Assembly: GCF_000003605.2 (NCBI RefSeq)
Contig: NW_003142819.1
Span: 104,690 to 168,689 of the forward strand
Origin: Saccoglossus kowalevskii
Taxonomy: Eukaryota; Hemichordata; Enteropneusta; Harrimaniidae
Length of the DNA stretch: 64,000 nucleotides
Reading direction: 5' to 3'
Under the pieces are notes generated by a model. That model did not search any database. It was not told the DNA's origin and saw nothing but the letters and a program-made list of their open reading frames with translations. Below, piece by piece: positions 22,395-33,391 of the stretch. A program made the translations under genes and the position numbers. Positions within the stretch are counted from its first letter, which is position 1. Every line of letters begins with the position of its first letter.

Positions 22395-25300
22395 ATGATG
22401 CATCTAAACACAGTTTTCTTCGCTTACTCTATTCTGACGATTACAGTCGTGGTAACATTGGTGAGTCTTATGTTTATTTCAAAAGAATTATTTGAACGAT
22501 GTCATAATAGAAATATTAACAGGTATATTATGCGAAATCGTTTTGAAGATGAATTTCACATCATTCTGTTATAGAAACTTGTGAACCGAGTATATTTCAC
22601 TCTAAGCCATCAAGGTCCATAAATTGTGATATCACATCATATAATATCTGTTAAATAAGAAATCTTGACAAATTTGTCTACACAGCATTTAAATTAGTCG
22701 TATACATGTACCAACATGTAACTGATTTACAAATATAATGATTTATTGAACTTATGTAACTCTGTTTGATGCCCCGTACACGTAGCCTGGTGGCATTAGA
22801 CACGTTATGTATTTGGTCGAACTTTGATATTTAGTAAATAAAGATATACCATACAGTGAGTGGTCGATACAAATACACGGCGTGGCCGATACTCAGTTGA
22901 TACAGATAAAACTTAGTGAATGTGCACAAAATATTTAGGTTCATCTAAATTAACCTATACTTCTAAATTAGTATTGGCTTGTCGATTAAGTTATATAATG
23001 ATATTTTTGAATAACAGGAAACGTGTCATGTCTGTGATGTTTATAACGTCGGTACAAATACAGCGGAGATCGTGGATAGTATATCAGAGCGTATAGACAT
23101 GTTATCAGATGGTAAGTCACAGTCATGCATCGATTAATGTAATAACTTTGAAAAACAAAGTTCTATTGAACTACAACCTGGCCGGACCTTATTGGCAGTG
23201 GTTATATTTTCTAGAAATCAAGCAGATGAAAGCCCAAGAATGTAATAACAGCCGAGAACACACCTGTGTCACTCGGGAAGGGTCGTCCTCCGGTCCTGAC
23301 GACGACAACATGTCCGAGGTCACATGTTTAGAAGATGAGGTAATGACCGGATGTAGCAGTGTTCTGGAAGGTGGTAGACACGATTCTAGAAATGGTGAAA
23401 AAATTGTGTTCTCAGCTCATGGACGCGCCACTTGTGTGGCATACAATGGCAATGGAGGGCATGGTAAGTGATACGGACAATGTAACACACAATAATTCAG
23501 ATGATTTGCATCACTTTATGTAGGCAGGAAATACACGTCATGTCAGATAAACCTAAGTTTTTAGGTTGTCAAATAACGAACAATTCGTAGTGCACCCTAT
23601 TCATTTGAACAATAGGCTTTAATCTACAATTAACTTGCTATATCCGTATTTAGAACTCTTGATGATCGTCTGTTTGAAATACGATTAATTGATTTGAGGA
23701 AATAACTTGCAAATGATATGTAGTTCTTTTGCGAGTAGTGTCTAACTAAAATAACTAGCTTAGAAATTATGTCTACGATTGGTTAAAGATGAATTTCACT
23801 TCATTCTGTTACAGAAACTTGCGAACCAAGCATATAGACATAATATACATTACGCCACCCATTAGTCAAATTCGTTGGGTACGTGTTGTAAGCAAAGCGT
23901 CGTGGATGACATAGCAAAGCTGTTCATATATTAGATGATTGTCCGTCGTTGTATTCAAATATTATGTATTCTTCTTAAAATCTACCATCCTGATTGCTTT
24001 GGTATGATACATGTAGATACATGTAGATACCTTGGGTCACAGTCCCTCAACACGGGATGTAACGCGGGGGAACAACATGAACAAATCTCGTGTGGAGGGA
24101 CTGTGCTTAGGTGGACCTCTATCAGATTTGTTCATTTCCTGACAATATCATTCATTCTCTATTTTTAGCGAATATTGTTGTCATTGTTGGTAAAAATGAT
24201 ATTTTTGACTTCTTAAAAACTAGAAGTCCGATTGGTTTGGTATGTTTTATTTAGGGATCTTTGGTAGACCTTTAAGAGATTTGTTCATTTCATGGCGATA
24301 CCATCATTTAAACACATTTCTATTTTAAGCGAATATTTTTGATCAAAATGGCATTTTCGACCTATTCTTGAAAACTACCAGCCCGATTGTTTTGATAGTC
24401 GAGTTGTACATCATTTTTGGTGAAGTTAGGTTGGCATATTCAAAAAGCCAGAGCCAGAACCTTTTTGTGGGTTACCTGCGTGGTGTGCATTACTGAAATT
24501 GGCTACTACCACAATACTCTTTGAGGAGGGTCGGCAAGGGACATTTTCGTAAGCTGTAATCAATTGTTTTTATTTTCGTAATAACGTAATTTAAATAAAT
24601 AAAAAACGTAAATTCGTAGACACGGGCACGTTGTAAAAGGCAATCAGCTATTTTATTCGTCGTAATTTGTACAAAGATCTTGATTTTTGTAAGCGTATAA
24701 AACATTTTCCACATTAAAAGTCGTAATTCGTGCTAAATTTCCAATTTTCATTCTTAAACACAAATTATCATATATATTATAAAAATGTAAAATTTGCTTT
24801 ATCTGTAAAGTGTAAAAACCTTTTTTACTGGAAATGGAACTTTCCATTTTATTTCCTGTAAACATGTAAAATGCATTTTTTATTTTCTGTAACCTGTACC
24901 AGCTCTTCCCTTTGCCCCCCCCCCCACCTTAAGGACAACGGAGCCATGTCGCTTGTTTTCATTTTTGATAAAAAAATAAGATTTTTCAGGAAAACTACCA
25001 GCCCGATTACTTTGATTGTGTGAACCTCTTTCATATTTGTTCATGTTGTTCTCTCACGTTACATACCGTGTTTCCCATGGGTTCGTATGTATTTCCTTCA
25101 TATATCAATGACTCGACCTGTACTTGAATAATACCAAAATACGATTGTTATTTGCAGGAGTGCGGGCATTTGCACGTTGCTGTACATGGAAAGATATGAC
25201 GTGCTATTACCCCAAGTCTGAAAAATCCGAAAGTCAGGACGACGATATAGCTGAAACAGTATGTGATCATTGGTTCAACGGGCGTCCTACAATTCCCACA

Positions 25301-26187
25301 GGTAAGTTACCGTGGTAACATATCAATCAAATGAAATAAAATAAGAAGCATGTATGGCAAACCTTCAACTATTTGATATGTTTGATTTATTTATACCAAA
25401 TATGGTTTCTTTATTACCCAGGATGCATGGCGTTTACTGCATGGACGTGTATAGATGGTGTACGCCCTGTAGGAGACCAATCAGAAGGAACTACTAGCCC
25501 CATAACAAGGAACGCGTGTCAGGCAATTAACGGCTATTGTGGTGCAGGTAAGGATATGTTCAAACCATCAAATTATTGTTGTACCCTTGTCTGAAGACAT
25601 GCCATATAAATGTTTGGTGTATCTTACAGGCGTGTATTCGTACGCTGCATGTTGCAGCGCCCCTGACCTTGAATGTGGGGTCAAGTATTCCACAAGGAGT
25701 GGTACTAGTAGTTGGGACAGTGCGTCAGTGATGTGCGATGAAGGGTGGACATTAACTGGATGTAACAGTTTCACTTCATGGGTTGGTAATATTGGAGCAT
25801 ATATTGAGGGTAAGTTTTAACATGTATCATAATATTTACATATATTTGTATATATTCGATGCCACTAGTAAAACTCGTTCGTTGGTCGGTCATAAAATTT
25901 ACATGTTATCAATGAAAATTGAAAATGTCCAATCGATGGTCGACCAGATGTATATTGGGTTATTAGTGTGTTCGCAATGATTCAGGGAAATCTGGATTAA
26001 GTGTTATTTTGGTAAATGACACTGCAGTCTGAGAAACTGTACTCGTTTTGTGTTGGTGAATAACTCATACAGGAGATGCTTAACATAATTCTTGTTTGTT
26101 CTCCCAGGTGATACTTGTAAAGCGGTGAACAGTAACAACTTTGGTGTATGGGCTGTGGCTACGTGCTGTAGAGGTACAACCCGTTAA
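22395..26187 (+). CDS. Secreted stand-alone PCSK9 V-domain-like protein, paralogue B (7 exons, 312 aa)
   Basis: Exons are 22395-22460, 23018-23111, 23215-23463, 25158-25301, 25422-25547, 25630-25809 and 26108-26187, all with GT/AG borders. Residues 1-22 form a hydrophobic signal peptide; a second ATG at 22398 is an alternative start. C25 and C28 precede a helix with a perfect heptad pattern (V41, I44, I48, L51, I55, M58), then C63. Twenty cysteines from C71 form three modules. C71-C91-C100, C127-C144-C145-C152, C235-C242, C262-C271 and C271-C290 have the same spacings as in the PCSK9 V domain. C194 and C224 are extra in module 2. There is no protease domain and no transmembrane segment after the signal. 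Exons 3-6 all start and end in phase 1, typical of shuffled extracellular modules. Function is unknown. Confidence 0.9.
24524..24935. repeat. GTAA/poly-T low-complexity element with GGCAAGGG-type ends, in intron 3 of paralogue B
   Basis: It starts GAGGGTCGGCAAGGG, ends CCCTTTGCCCCCC, and in between repeats GTAA separated by T-rich runs. It has the same layout and ends as the insertion in paralogue A intron 4 (17199-18817), so the two belong to one family. It is inserted between diverged copies of the 155-bp repeat family. No clear target duplication was seen. Confidence 0.55.
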
Positions 26188-26356
26188 TGAGCCCTGTATT
26201 CAATCTAATAACCAGTGTTGAGTGTGTGTGTGTGTTGCGTGCTAATAATAATCAGTATTGTGACAATTCTATCTGTATCACATAACACATGTTAAAGTTA
26301 CCGAATTATACCAATGTTTTACACACAATTATAACTATTATTGTCTCTTCATAAAC

Positions 26357-26362
26357 AATAAA
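26357..26362 (+). promoter_or_regulatory. Polyadenylation signal AATAAA of paralogue B
   Basis: AATAAA 170 bp after the TAA of the V-domain gene, the first canonical signal downstream. Confidence 0.5.
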
Positions 26363-26639
26363 TGACGGGAATAATGTTAATGTAAGTTGTCTGTATTTTA
26401 TAAGTGACACTGTTATTGTTTGTGAGCAAAAATTGAGCAATATGTGGACGATGTTCTCTTAACTTAAAGAATTGTTCTGAAAACACCTTAAAGTAATTGT
26501 TTCCCACCATGGCCAAATGCGCATTTATATTTATCAACTAAAGCAACTTTTTTCGTGGTATAAGAAGGGATCTAAAGAGATGATTTGTCAGAATTTAAAT
26601 TGATCAGTTTGAGTTTCTTAGTCTGATCTTTGACATGGA

Positions 26640-27010
26640 CCAGCCAGTTACAAAGGTTAATTTCTCACTGCCTGTGTGGAGACAGACATTTATCATTGAT
26701 TGGTATCATCACGGTAGTTAATAGATTGGTCGTATCACAGCTCAAATATCTGCTCACTTCACTGCTAAATCCCACACCAGTGCCAAATAAATATCAGAAT
26801 TTATGATTTCATTTGGAAATGAAAAATACCGATAATCAGCAGGATCACTCTCGGTGGAACTATAACACAGAGAGGTTTAAATCTGGTAGATTTGTTTATC
26901 TTCTCAAAGTTACTTAAAATGAACATGGCCAACAGATCAATAGAATTGTGAGATCACCAATGGAAAACTTTGTTTTCAGTAATATTTGATCAAGCGGGTG
27001 CTTCCATAAT
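26640..27010 (+). mobile_element. LINE (L1/Tx1-like) reverse-transcriptase C-terminal remnant
   Basis: Translation with frame breaks gives LIGIITVVNRLVVSQLKYLL then LLNPTPVPN, and further on an NTERFKSGRF stretch. This order (L-x-G-x-I-T-V-V, L-K-Y-L-L, N-P-T-P, then a basic G-rich segment) is typical of the thumb and post-thumb region of L1/Tx1 LINE ORF2. It is decayed by stops, and no 5' part is recognisable. Confidence 0.5.
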
Positions 27011-27059
27011 TTTGGCCAATGACAAAAAGTATATTTCAAAATTTAAATAAGAAACAAGA

Positions 27060-30000
27060 TTTGTTTAACTACTTCCGCACAATACAGTATTAGTTTGTCT
27101 CAATTGCTGCGGTGGCTTCGTAAAGAGCCTAGTACGTCGACACTTGTGACTTCAACAAATAGAAGACTAAAGTCAAGCCTTTCACCTGTATTCACTTTCA
27201 CCAGTTTTTGAGCTAAGTAGTTTCCTTGTTTCTGTGACTCTCGTGCAGTTTGTGATATTGCTGTGAACCATTAAACCGTGATTGGGCTCATTCAAACCAT
27301 TATGGCATCCGCTCGCGCTCCGAAGCAATGGCAACTCACCAATAATGAAACTACTGATTCATTTGGAAACTGGAAACAGAATTTATTGTATATCCTTTCA
27401 CTCGAAAATAATTTCTCGGTATTTCTTGTTGATGGATTTAAATGGAGGAAGATAAATACTGCCAACCAAACCAGAGAACTACAGGACGATGGAAGCCCAA
27501 TGCCCGCCGAAAAATGTCCAGCTTGAAGTATTGCTCTGTCAGATAGCAAATTACTGCACAGTTATATCATAAGCAATGTACCTCGCTCAGTGATATTTGA
27601 CAGAAAATTTGACTATGGATTATGGGGCTCATTTGTTGGATCTTGATAAAATTCTCCTACAATCGGATGGAAAACGTGAAGATTTGTGTCAGCGCATTTT
27701 ATGAAGATAATTTATTGACCAAAGATGGCGGCATTACACATCACAATGACTGGGCGCCAGATGATGAAGATTTGAACCCAACCCCTGAGAACACGACTGA
27801 CTGTGTTTCTATAGAGAAGACGAAATGGGGTGCGGAACTACGTAATAAATCTTTGGCTGTTTTGAAACCCGAAATTTCGCAAGCCATGTCATCTCTATTG
27901 GACGAGTTACACAATATTGAAAATAGGTGCTTTAACCGGCCATGAAGAAAACAAGGTAATTCTCATATCTGAAGTACGCTGCACGCAAAAAGCCTTTTAA
28001 AATGTCTGTTCTTTGTAGAACAGCTATGAGACTTGGGCATTCCCCACAAACACTGATAGACTGTAGGTACTGGCCGGAAGCAGATAGGGGTGCTATCAGT
28101 CGTTCTCGTTTGGTCACACTAAAAATGAAGACGACTTTCAACTTTCACCGATGATATAGAATATGATATACAAGACGAGTCTGTAGTTCACAATACTCTA
28201 ATTGATCGGCCAACAACTCCACGGGTTAATGTAATACAGTCCCCATTTTCGAATACATATTATCTTAGTATTCACACCAAGTAACTTTTGATACTGGGCC
28301 ACAACTAGTTTAATAAGAGCCTCATTTGCTGAAGCTGTGAATCTGCCCGCTAAACCAGCATCTCAGATGGTTCATCAGGCTGATGGAGTAACCCCACTTG
28401 ATGTAATTGGAACCTCGAATGGATAGTCAGACCAATAAACATCTTTGATTTAGTACAACTTATCCCCCAGAAAATCCAGTCAGTTGGTCACACCCTCGGA
28501 GTTACTAACTCAACACCTGATCCAATATTGGTAAAACGACATGATCATATGTGCAAATTTCGCCCAATAACACCAGCTATGGAAAATACTCATGAGAATA
28601 CTCCAATAGCAAATAACTCAGCCAAACCATTTCACCCACACTAATATATCATTGGTCCCAGCTTCCTGCAGATACTAAGGGCAGATTCGGGGATTTGCAT
28701 TTACAATATGATGAAGTATTCAACCCTTCAATACCTAAGTGGACAGATTGAAGCAGTGGAAAACATGGGCCCAGTCTTAACCCCCCCCCCCAAAAGAAAG
28801 GGCAGACTTCCCCCATTAACACTGTCGCAGGGTTGCAATCATTTATTGGAGCATACAAAGTTCACAGTCGTGTTCTTAAAGGTTGTGCAGATATCATTGA
28901 TCCTTTCAGCTAGCAAAATCAACTGGTCGGAGAATCTAATAAACTCATTCAAAACTGCTCAAAATGCACTCCAATTTTGTCGAGAGATTACAGTGCCTGA
29001 TTCAAATGACCAATTGTGGATAATCACAAATGCATCCAGGAAAAAATAAAGGAATTGCTGCTACATTGAACTCCTCTCAACAAAATCGCAAATTACATCT
29101 ATCAGGCTTCTTTAATGCTAAATTGATGAAACATCAACAAGCATGGTTGCCATGTGAAGTGTAATCCTTGTGCATAGTAGCAACAGTAAAGCACTTATAT
29201 AATACAATCTAAACATAAACCCTCGCTTTTGACTAATAGTCGACCTTGTGTCCAGGCTTACAAGAAATTGAGACGGGGTGAGTTCTCTGCCAGTTCCAGA
29301 GTTACTACATTATTGTCCACATTGAGCTGTTACATGATAGATGTTATAGCATACCAGAAGTTTAAAATGTACCTTCAGATGTTTGGACCGATCTTGTCAA
29401 ATTTGTAAGTTTGTTGAGTTGGAGAGTTGCGTGGTTACTAATCTGAGTGTAAGTGACGTTATTAAGGGGTTGGGGGAAGATGCTACTCATTCACACCTTA
29501 TCCAAGGCACCAGACCCTCAAAGAAATTGGCTTAATTTAAAGACGTAAAACGTTGCAAGGGGAATGTAGCTAATGACGGACTTCTTATAGTGAGAGATAC
29601 TCAACTTTTCCAGCCAACCAGAGAATGTATTGTTGGCCTGAGAAGCATCATTGACGGCTTGCTCACAGCAGTTCATCTTCAGCTGCTAGCAAGACCACAC
29701 TCTATTTGATTCATGTGGAAATCCAGATGGTGTACCTGAAATGTGTCTATAAATAGGCTAGACTGAGGACAGTTGGGGTCCATCATTTCAACTTAGTATC
29801 CTGTGTGTTGCTGCTACGATATTGTGAGACAAGTGATACAGACTACAATCATCATTCTGTGAGACTTGTATGAACTGTTCTGCGATCTCCTGCTATCAGC
29901 GGCGCCCTCAAGAATAACAGGGTTCCTCTGCAAGCAAGACTCCTGTATTTTTTCATCGTTGTGTTGCAGAAGCCATTGACTGCCATCAATTCCTACATTC

Positions 30001-31080
30001 TGAAACTGTGAGTTATCACCGATGCACACTTCCCTAGGTAATCCCCTATTTTAGTGAATTTATTCATTGTATTTGTCTGTGCTCTGTTTCTTGTACTTAT
30101 TTTGAGAGGTATTAAAGCCAGGAGCTTTAACTCGATATTGTGGTGTATGTGTATTTCATTGCCAGTACTATTGTCTTGTGTACCCCATTCTAGCAGTGAA
30201 AGAACCCCCTGTCCAGTGTGAGTTATGTGGAAGGCCCTCTTAATAGCAATAAGCAGGCCTTACACTGTGACACATGTGGACTCTGGCCCGGGCAGACATT
30301 CAAACGACTAGGTATACGTTTATAGGTTGGAAATGTTAAAATTGTTAATAAGAATTTAGTGGCAGAGTATGCTATCAAGAAACTGGATGCCTCAAAATAA
30401 CCCTGAAGAAGGTCCCTTATCCATTACTACTTTAGCAATGGTGACTTGTAATATAAATACCGGAATAAGGAGAGGAGGCTTATCGGAACGTGAGATATGG
30501 ATACAGAGACCATTTCAAGTCCTAGTTCAAAATCAAAAGCGCATGGCAAGTCAATATATATTACATGAGATATATGTCTTGGTGAAATGGTATACCTTTA
30601 TGATGTCTGATGACCATTGTCGAATTAGAAAGTTCATGAAATCCAAGTTTCGTGCTAAAATATATGATGTTAGACTTAATGGTTGCTACCCAATTAAGCC
30701 TACTGTGCTACATCAGCCTTTCTCCGACCATGTTAGATGTCTAAATGAAGTTGAAGACTCAGATTCGGATATTGATACATCCTTGCTTACTAATCTGGCT
30801 ACCCCAACCTTATTTCGAGCCTCGTCAGAAAGACGTGACAATAATGAAGAGACAACTACTGGTATTATGCCACGCCGATCTTCCAGAGTTAGAAAGCCAC
30901 CTGGATGGCAACTAATTGGAAATCGGGTAATGGAATAAATTCAAGGCTATATAATGCCTATATAGAATGCTAGTCTAGCGCCACCCGTATATTTATATAT
31001 AGGTCCTACGTCCGCGCAATACAGCATTGGTTTGTCTTATTTATCGATTGAACAATTCTGTGAATAACATCAATTCAAAC
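27060..31080 (+). mobile_element. Ty3/gypsy-type LTR retrotransposon, heavily decayed
   Basis: Gag starts at 27302 (MASARAPKQWQLTNNE) and continues in broken frames to 27945, with a CRTA...HSPQTLIDCRYWPEADR cysteine stretch near 28010-28085. A polymerase linker ([14 protein letters not shown]) is at about 28740. An RNase H-proximal region with SFKTAQNALQ and DSNDQLWIITNAS is at 28940-29040. An integrase C-terminal region ending in PRRSSRVRKPPGWQL closes the last frame (30369-30938). Large parts of the reverse transcriptase and integrase cores are missing. Similar bits CAATACAGTATTAGTTTGTCT (near 27081) and CAATACAGCATTGGTTTGTCT (near 31018) mark the former LTRs. No envelope gene is visible. 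Confidence 0.75.
29735..30177 (+). mobile_element. Possible solo LTR or promoter-bearing insertion inside the gypsy remnant
   Basis: The segment is bounded by GTGTA direct repeats (29730-29734, 30178-30182). It carries a strong TATA box TATAAATAG (29748-29756) and an ATTAAA signal near 30110. It interrupts the integrase part of the surrounding element. The ends are not the usual TG/CA, so this is tentative. Just after it, 30190-30300 encodes Cys pairs (QCELCGRP, CDTCGLWPG) that do not fit gypsy Pol. Confidence 0.35.
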
Positions 31081-31128
31081 CCTAGATAAAATGTAGAGGC
31101 TGCAGGTGAGGAGGACTGTGTGTGTATG

Positions 31129-31157
31129 TAGTTGTTGTTGTTGTTGTTGTTGTTGTT
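31129..31157. repeat. (GTT)n microsatellite
   Basis: About nine GTT units. Confidence 0.9.
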
Positions 31158-31289
31158 AGCCTACTGAAATTGTGACAGCTGTACCATATACCCAAGATCT
31201 ACATAATGACCATTGCCAACTTATGAATATACAAATTCAACAAACTGGTAATGGGAGTTTCGTTTGAGAATCGGTCGATTTACTGGCAC

Positions 31290-31600
31290 AGACCCTGCAT
31301 TTTGACAACCATTTCAAATTATTTGATTCAATTATATTTCCTGTTCTGTGTTACGAAGCTGAGATTTGGGGATTCCAATGGCATGCTACGACCAAATCGA
31401 AAAGGTACATAGGAATTGGTTTAGGAGGCTACTTGGAATGCCTCAATGTACTGCATAAAATATAGTTGGAGAATGTGGACGTTGTACTTGTTTTGCCTCA
31501 AGAAGTAGAAAGCAATGACGTTTTTCTTTCTGAATTTGTACAGCGAGTCTCTAGCACACAGAAAAAGCAAATGCCTAAATTACGTAATTAAATTGAGTTC
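31290..31600 (+). mobile_element. LINE ORF2 C-terminal remnant
   Basis: Broken frames give DLGIPMACYDQIEKVHRNWF followed by RRLLGMPQCTA and an IVGECGR stretch. This matches the 'E-x-W-G ... I-E-K-V-H ... R-L-L' region found near the C-terminus of many non-LTR retrotransposons. It is dead and fragmentary. Confidence 0.5.
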
Positions 31601-32149
31601 AAGAGTGCCTTACAACCAGAGAAATATTTATGTTTAAATTGCAGTCTGCAACTGTGGGGTTTTCCCCCTTAAAATTTTTTTAGTCTCTAACATGAAATTC
31701 TAAATTGATTTTTTAGACCGTCAAAGCAAGTAATATAATCTAATATACTTAAAATACCATCAATGTCCACAAAATAGTGGTTGACCTCTTGAGTTCACTG
31801 ATTATTTCCCAGTCCTTCTGCAATTTCAGTTTATGATCTCTTTGTCAAACAACAACTTTTGTGAATCGAATAATTGCTGCGTGTTGAAAAGTACTTTAGT
31901 TTTGTTCTTATTTCCCTTGAATTGATCATTCATTCAGATTGATGAGTAGATTCAATCAATAACGGAATAAATTTTGTGAAAATTTAGTATATTTGTTATT
32001 ATTTACTGATTATTTCTTGGGCCTCCTGGTCTGAAAACAGACCCCATCCTAGACCCGTAAACCTGATGTTGAACCAAAAGGCAAGCAAATCTATATCCCC
32101 ATTTTATATCAAACAGCTAAAAATTACTACCAAATCACTATTTGGTATA

Positions 32150-32460
32150 TGGGGTTTTACTTCCCGGACGCACGCCACTACCAAACTGAAAGGCCAGTGA
32201 CTCCCCGGGGTTGTAATGGTCAACATTTCCCTAGATTTCAATCCAAAAAACGACAATGGCGACAGGTACGAAACTACAGTGCCTGTGATTTCCTACAATC
32301 GTATGTGTGTTACAGTACAAGAAACGATCAGCGGTACATTACTCTGGTGTGATACAACATCTGGCTGCCACCAGGGTCAGACCACAGGTACTTTTGACCG
32401 GATTCAACACAAAGAATTTCGCTGATTCTGTTCTAAACATTTTGGATTTCGGCATTCCCA
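32150..32460 (+). pseudogene. Unrecognised coding-like remnant in shifting frames
   Basis: Three overlapping plus frames contain protein-like text (for example VPVISYNRMCVTVQETISG then LLWCDTTSGCHQGQTTG) that passes from frame to frame, as in a frameshifted pseudogene or transposon gene. I do not recognise the family, and neither end is defined. It lies between LINE and fold-back repeats, so a mobile-element origin is likely. Confidence 0.3.
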
Positions 32461-32499
32461 TGGTGTATACTAGGAAGGAAAGGGTGTGTAATAATAAGT

Positions 32500-32626
32500 T
32501 TATTACGAGAATACCTCAAAGTATGCACTCAGACTGTGCACCGCGCATCGACCTCCGCTGCGCGTCGGTCGATATATATTCCATATGTACTGTCTTCGTG
32601 CATACTTTAAAGTATCCTCGTAATAA
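32500..32626. mobile_element. Fold-back MITE with 35-bp arms
   Basis: The left arm 32500-32534 begins TTATTACGAG. The right arm 32592-32626 ends CTCGTAATAA and matches the left arm with about four mismatches. The 57-bp centre contains a second near-palindrome around ATCGACC / GGTCGAT. Confidence 0.75.
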
Positions 32627-32652
32627 CCTCATAATAATGCCAATGAACATAC

Positions 32653-33387
32653 TGTCATGAATTTGTTTTTGCGTATCTGTTAACCGACTTAATTAGCTGA
32701 TTATTAGCTGAATTGCTGTGTTATGTCTGTCATCGTTTAGGTCTATTTGAAGTTTTGGACGGAACTTGGCTCAGTGATTTGGAACTAATTACCAGATATC
32801 CGTCGCGATTCTGACAGTTGGTATTTCATAGTTATTAATGTAGTGAACGATTAATCAAAAGATATGACGTATTCAGTACTTAGTGTGATTGGCTTTATGA
32901 TTGAAAGTTACGCCCTAGAGTCTTTTTACTGCTTTGTAATTGGTTAGAGTTTTGAAAATGAATAAAGAGAGTTTGAGTTGGTCTTGGGGAGCACAGCACG
33001 ATAGACGCAGTGGAGAGAGTGCAGTCCTGGGCAGTCGAGTCCAGTCTAAGAGAGTCTTGGGGCGAGCCTTGACGCAGTCCAGTCTTGGGCGAGTCTTGGT
33101 TCAGCCTTGTGAGAGTCTTGGGGACTTTTCCCCAGGGCGCTGTGTCTTATAGNNNNNNNNNNNNNNNNNNNNNNNNNNNNNNNNNNNNNNNNNNNNNNNN
33201 NNAGTGCTCCAAAAGATCGACTAAGACGAGAGTTGAAACGTATTTCGTTGTGTGTGTCTTATTTGACTGTAAAGCTAAAGTGACTTTCCCGATCCCGTAC
33301 CTCAAGGGGACGAGATAGAGAGACGAGACGAGTTTCTCCTCTGACAAGTGTGGAGAACCCCAGAGAGAAGAGATTTTCCCCCTGATA
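32653..33387 (+). mobile_element. Solo LTR, same family as the mariner-nested LTR element
   Basis: It starts TGTCATGAATTTG and ends CCTGATA, with ATAC duplicated on both sides (32649-32652, 33388-33391). Its 5' half and its end match the LTRs at 13318 and 15071. It also has a GAGTCTTGGG-type tandem section (about 32968-33130) that the 15071 LTR lacks. A 50-N gap lies at 33153-33202. With no internal region, it is best read as a recombined solo LTR. Confidence 0.8.
33153..33202. other. Assembly gap (50 N)
   Basis: Gap placeholder inside the solo LTR, just after its tandem repeats. Confidence 0.99.
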
Positions 33388-33391
33388 ATAC

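Noticed and set aside
16447-26187. Calling the V-domain genes PCSK9
   Set aside because: There is no subtilisin prodomain or catalytic exon, and each gene has its own signal peptide directly before the cysteine-rich part.
27060-31080. Endogenous retrovirus with envelope
   Set aside because: Only Gag- and Pol-like remnants are visible; no envelope-like frame is found before the right LTR remnant.
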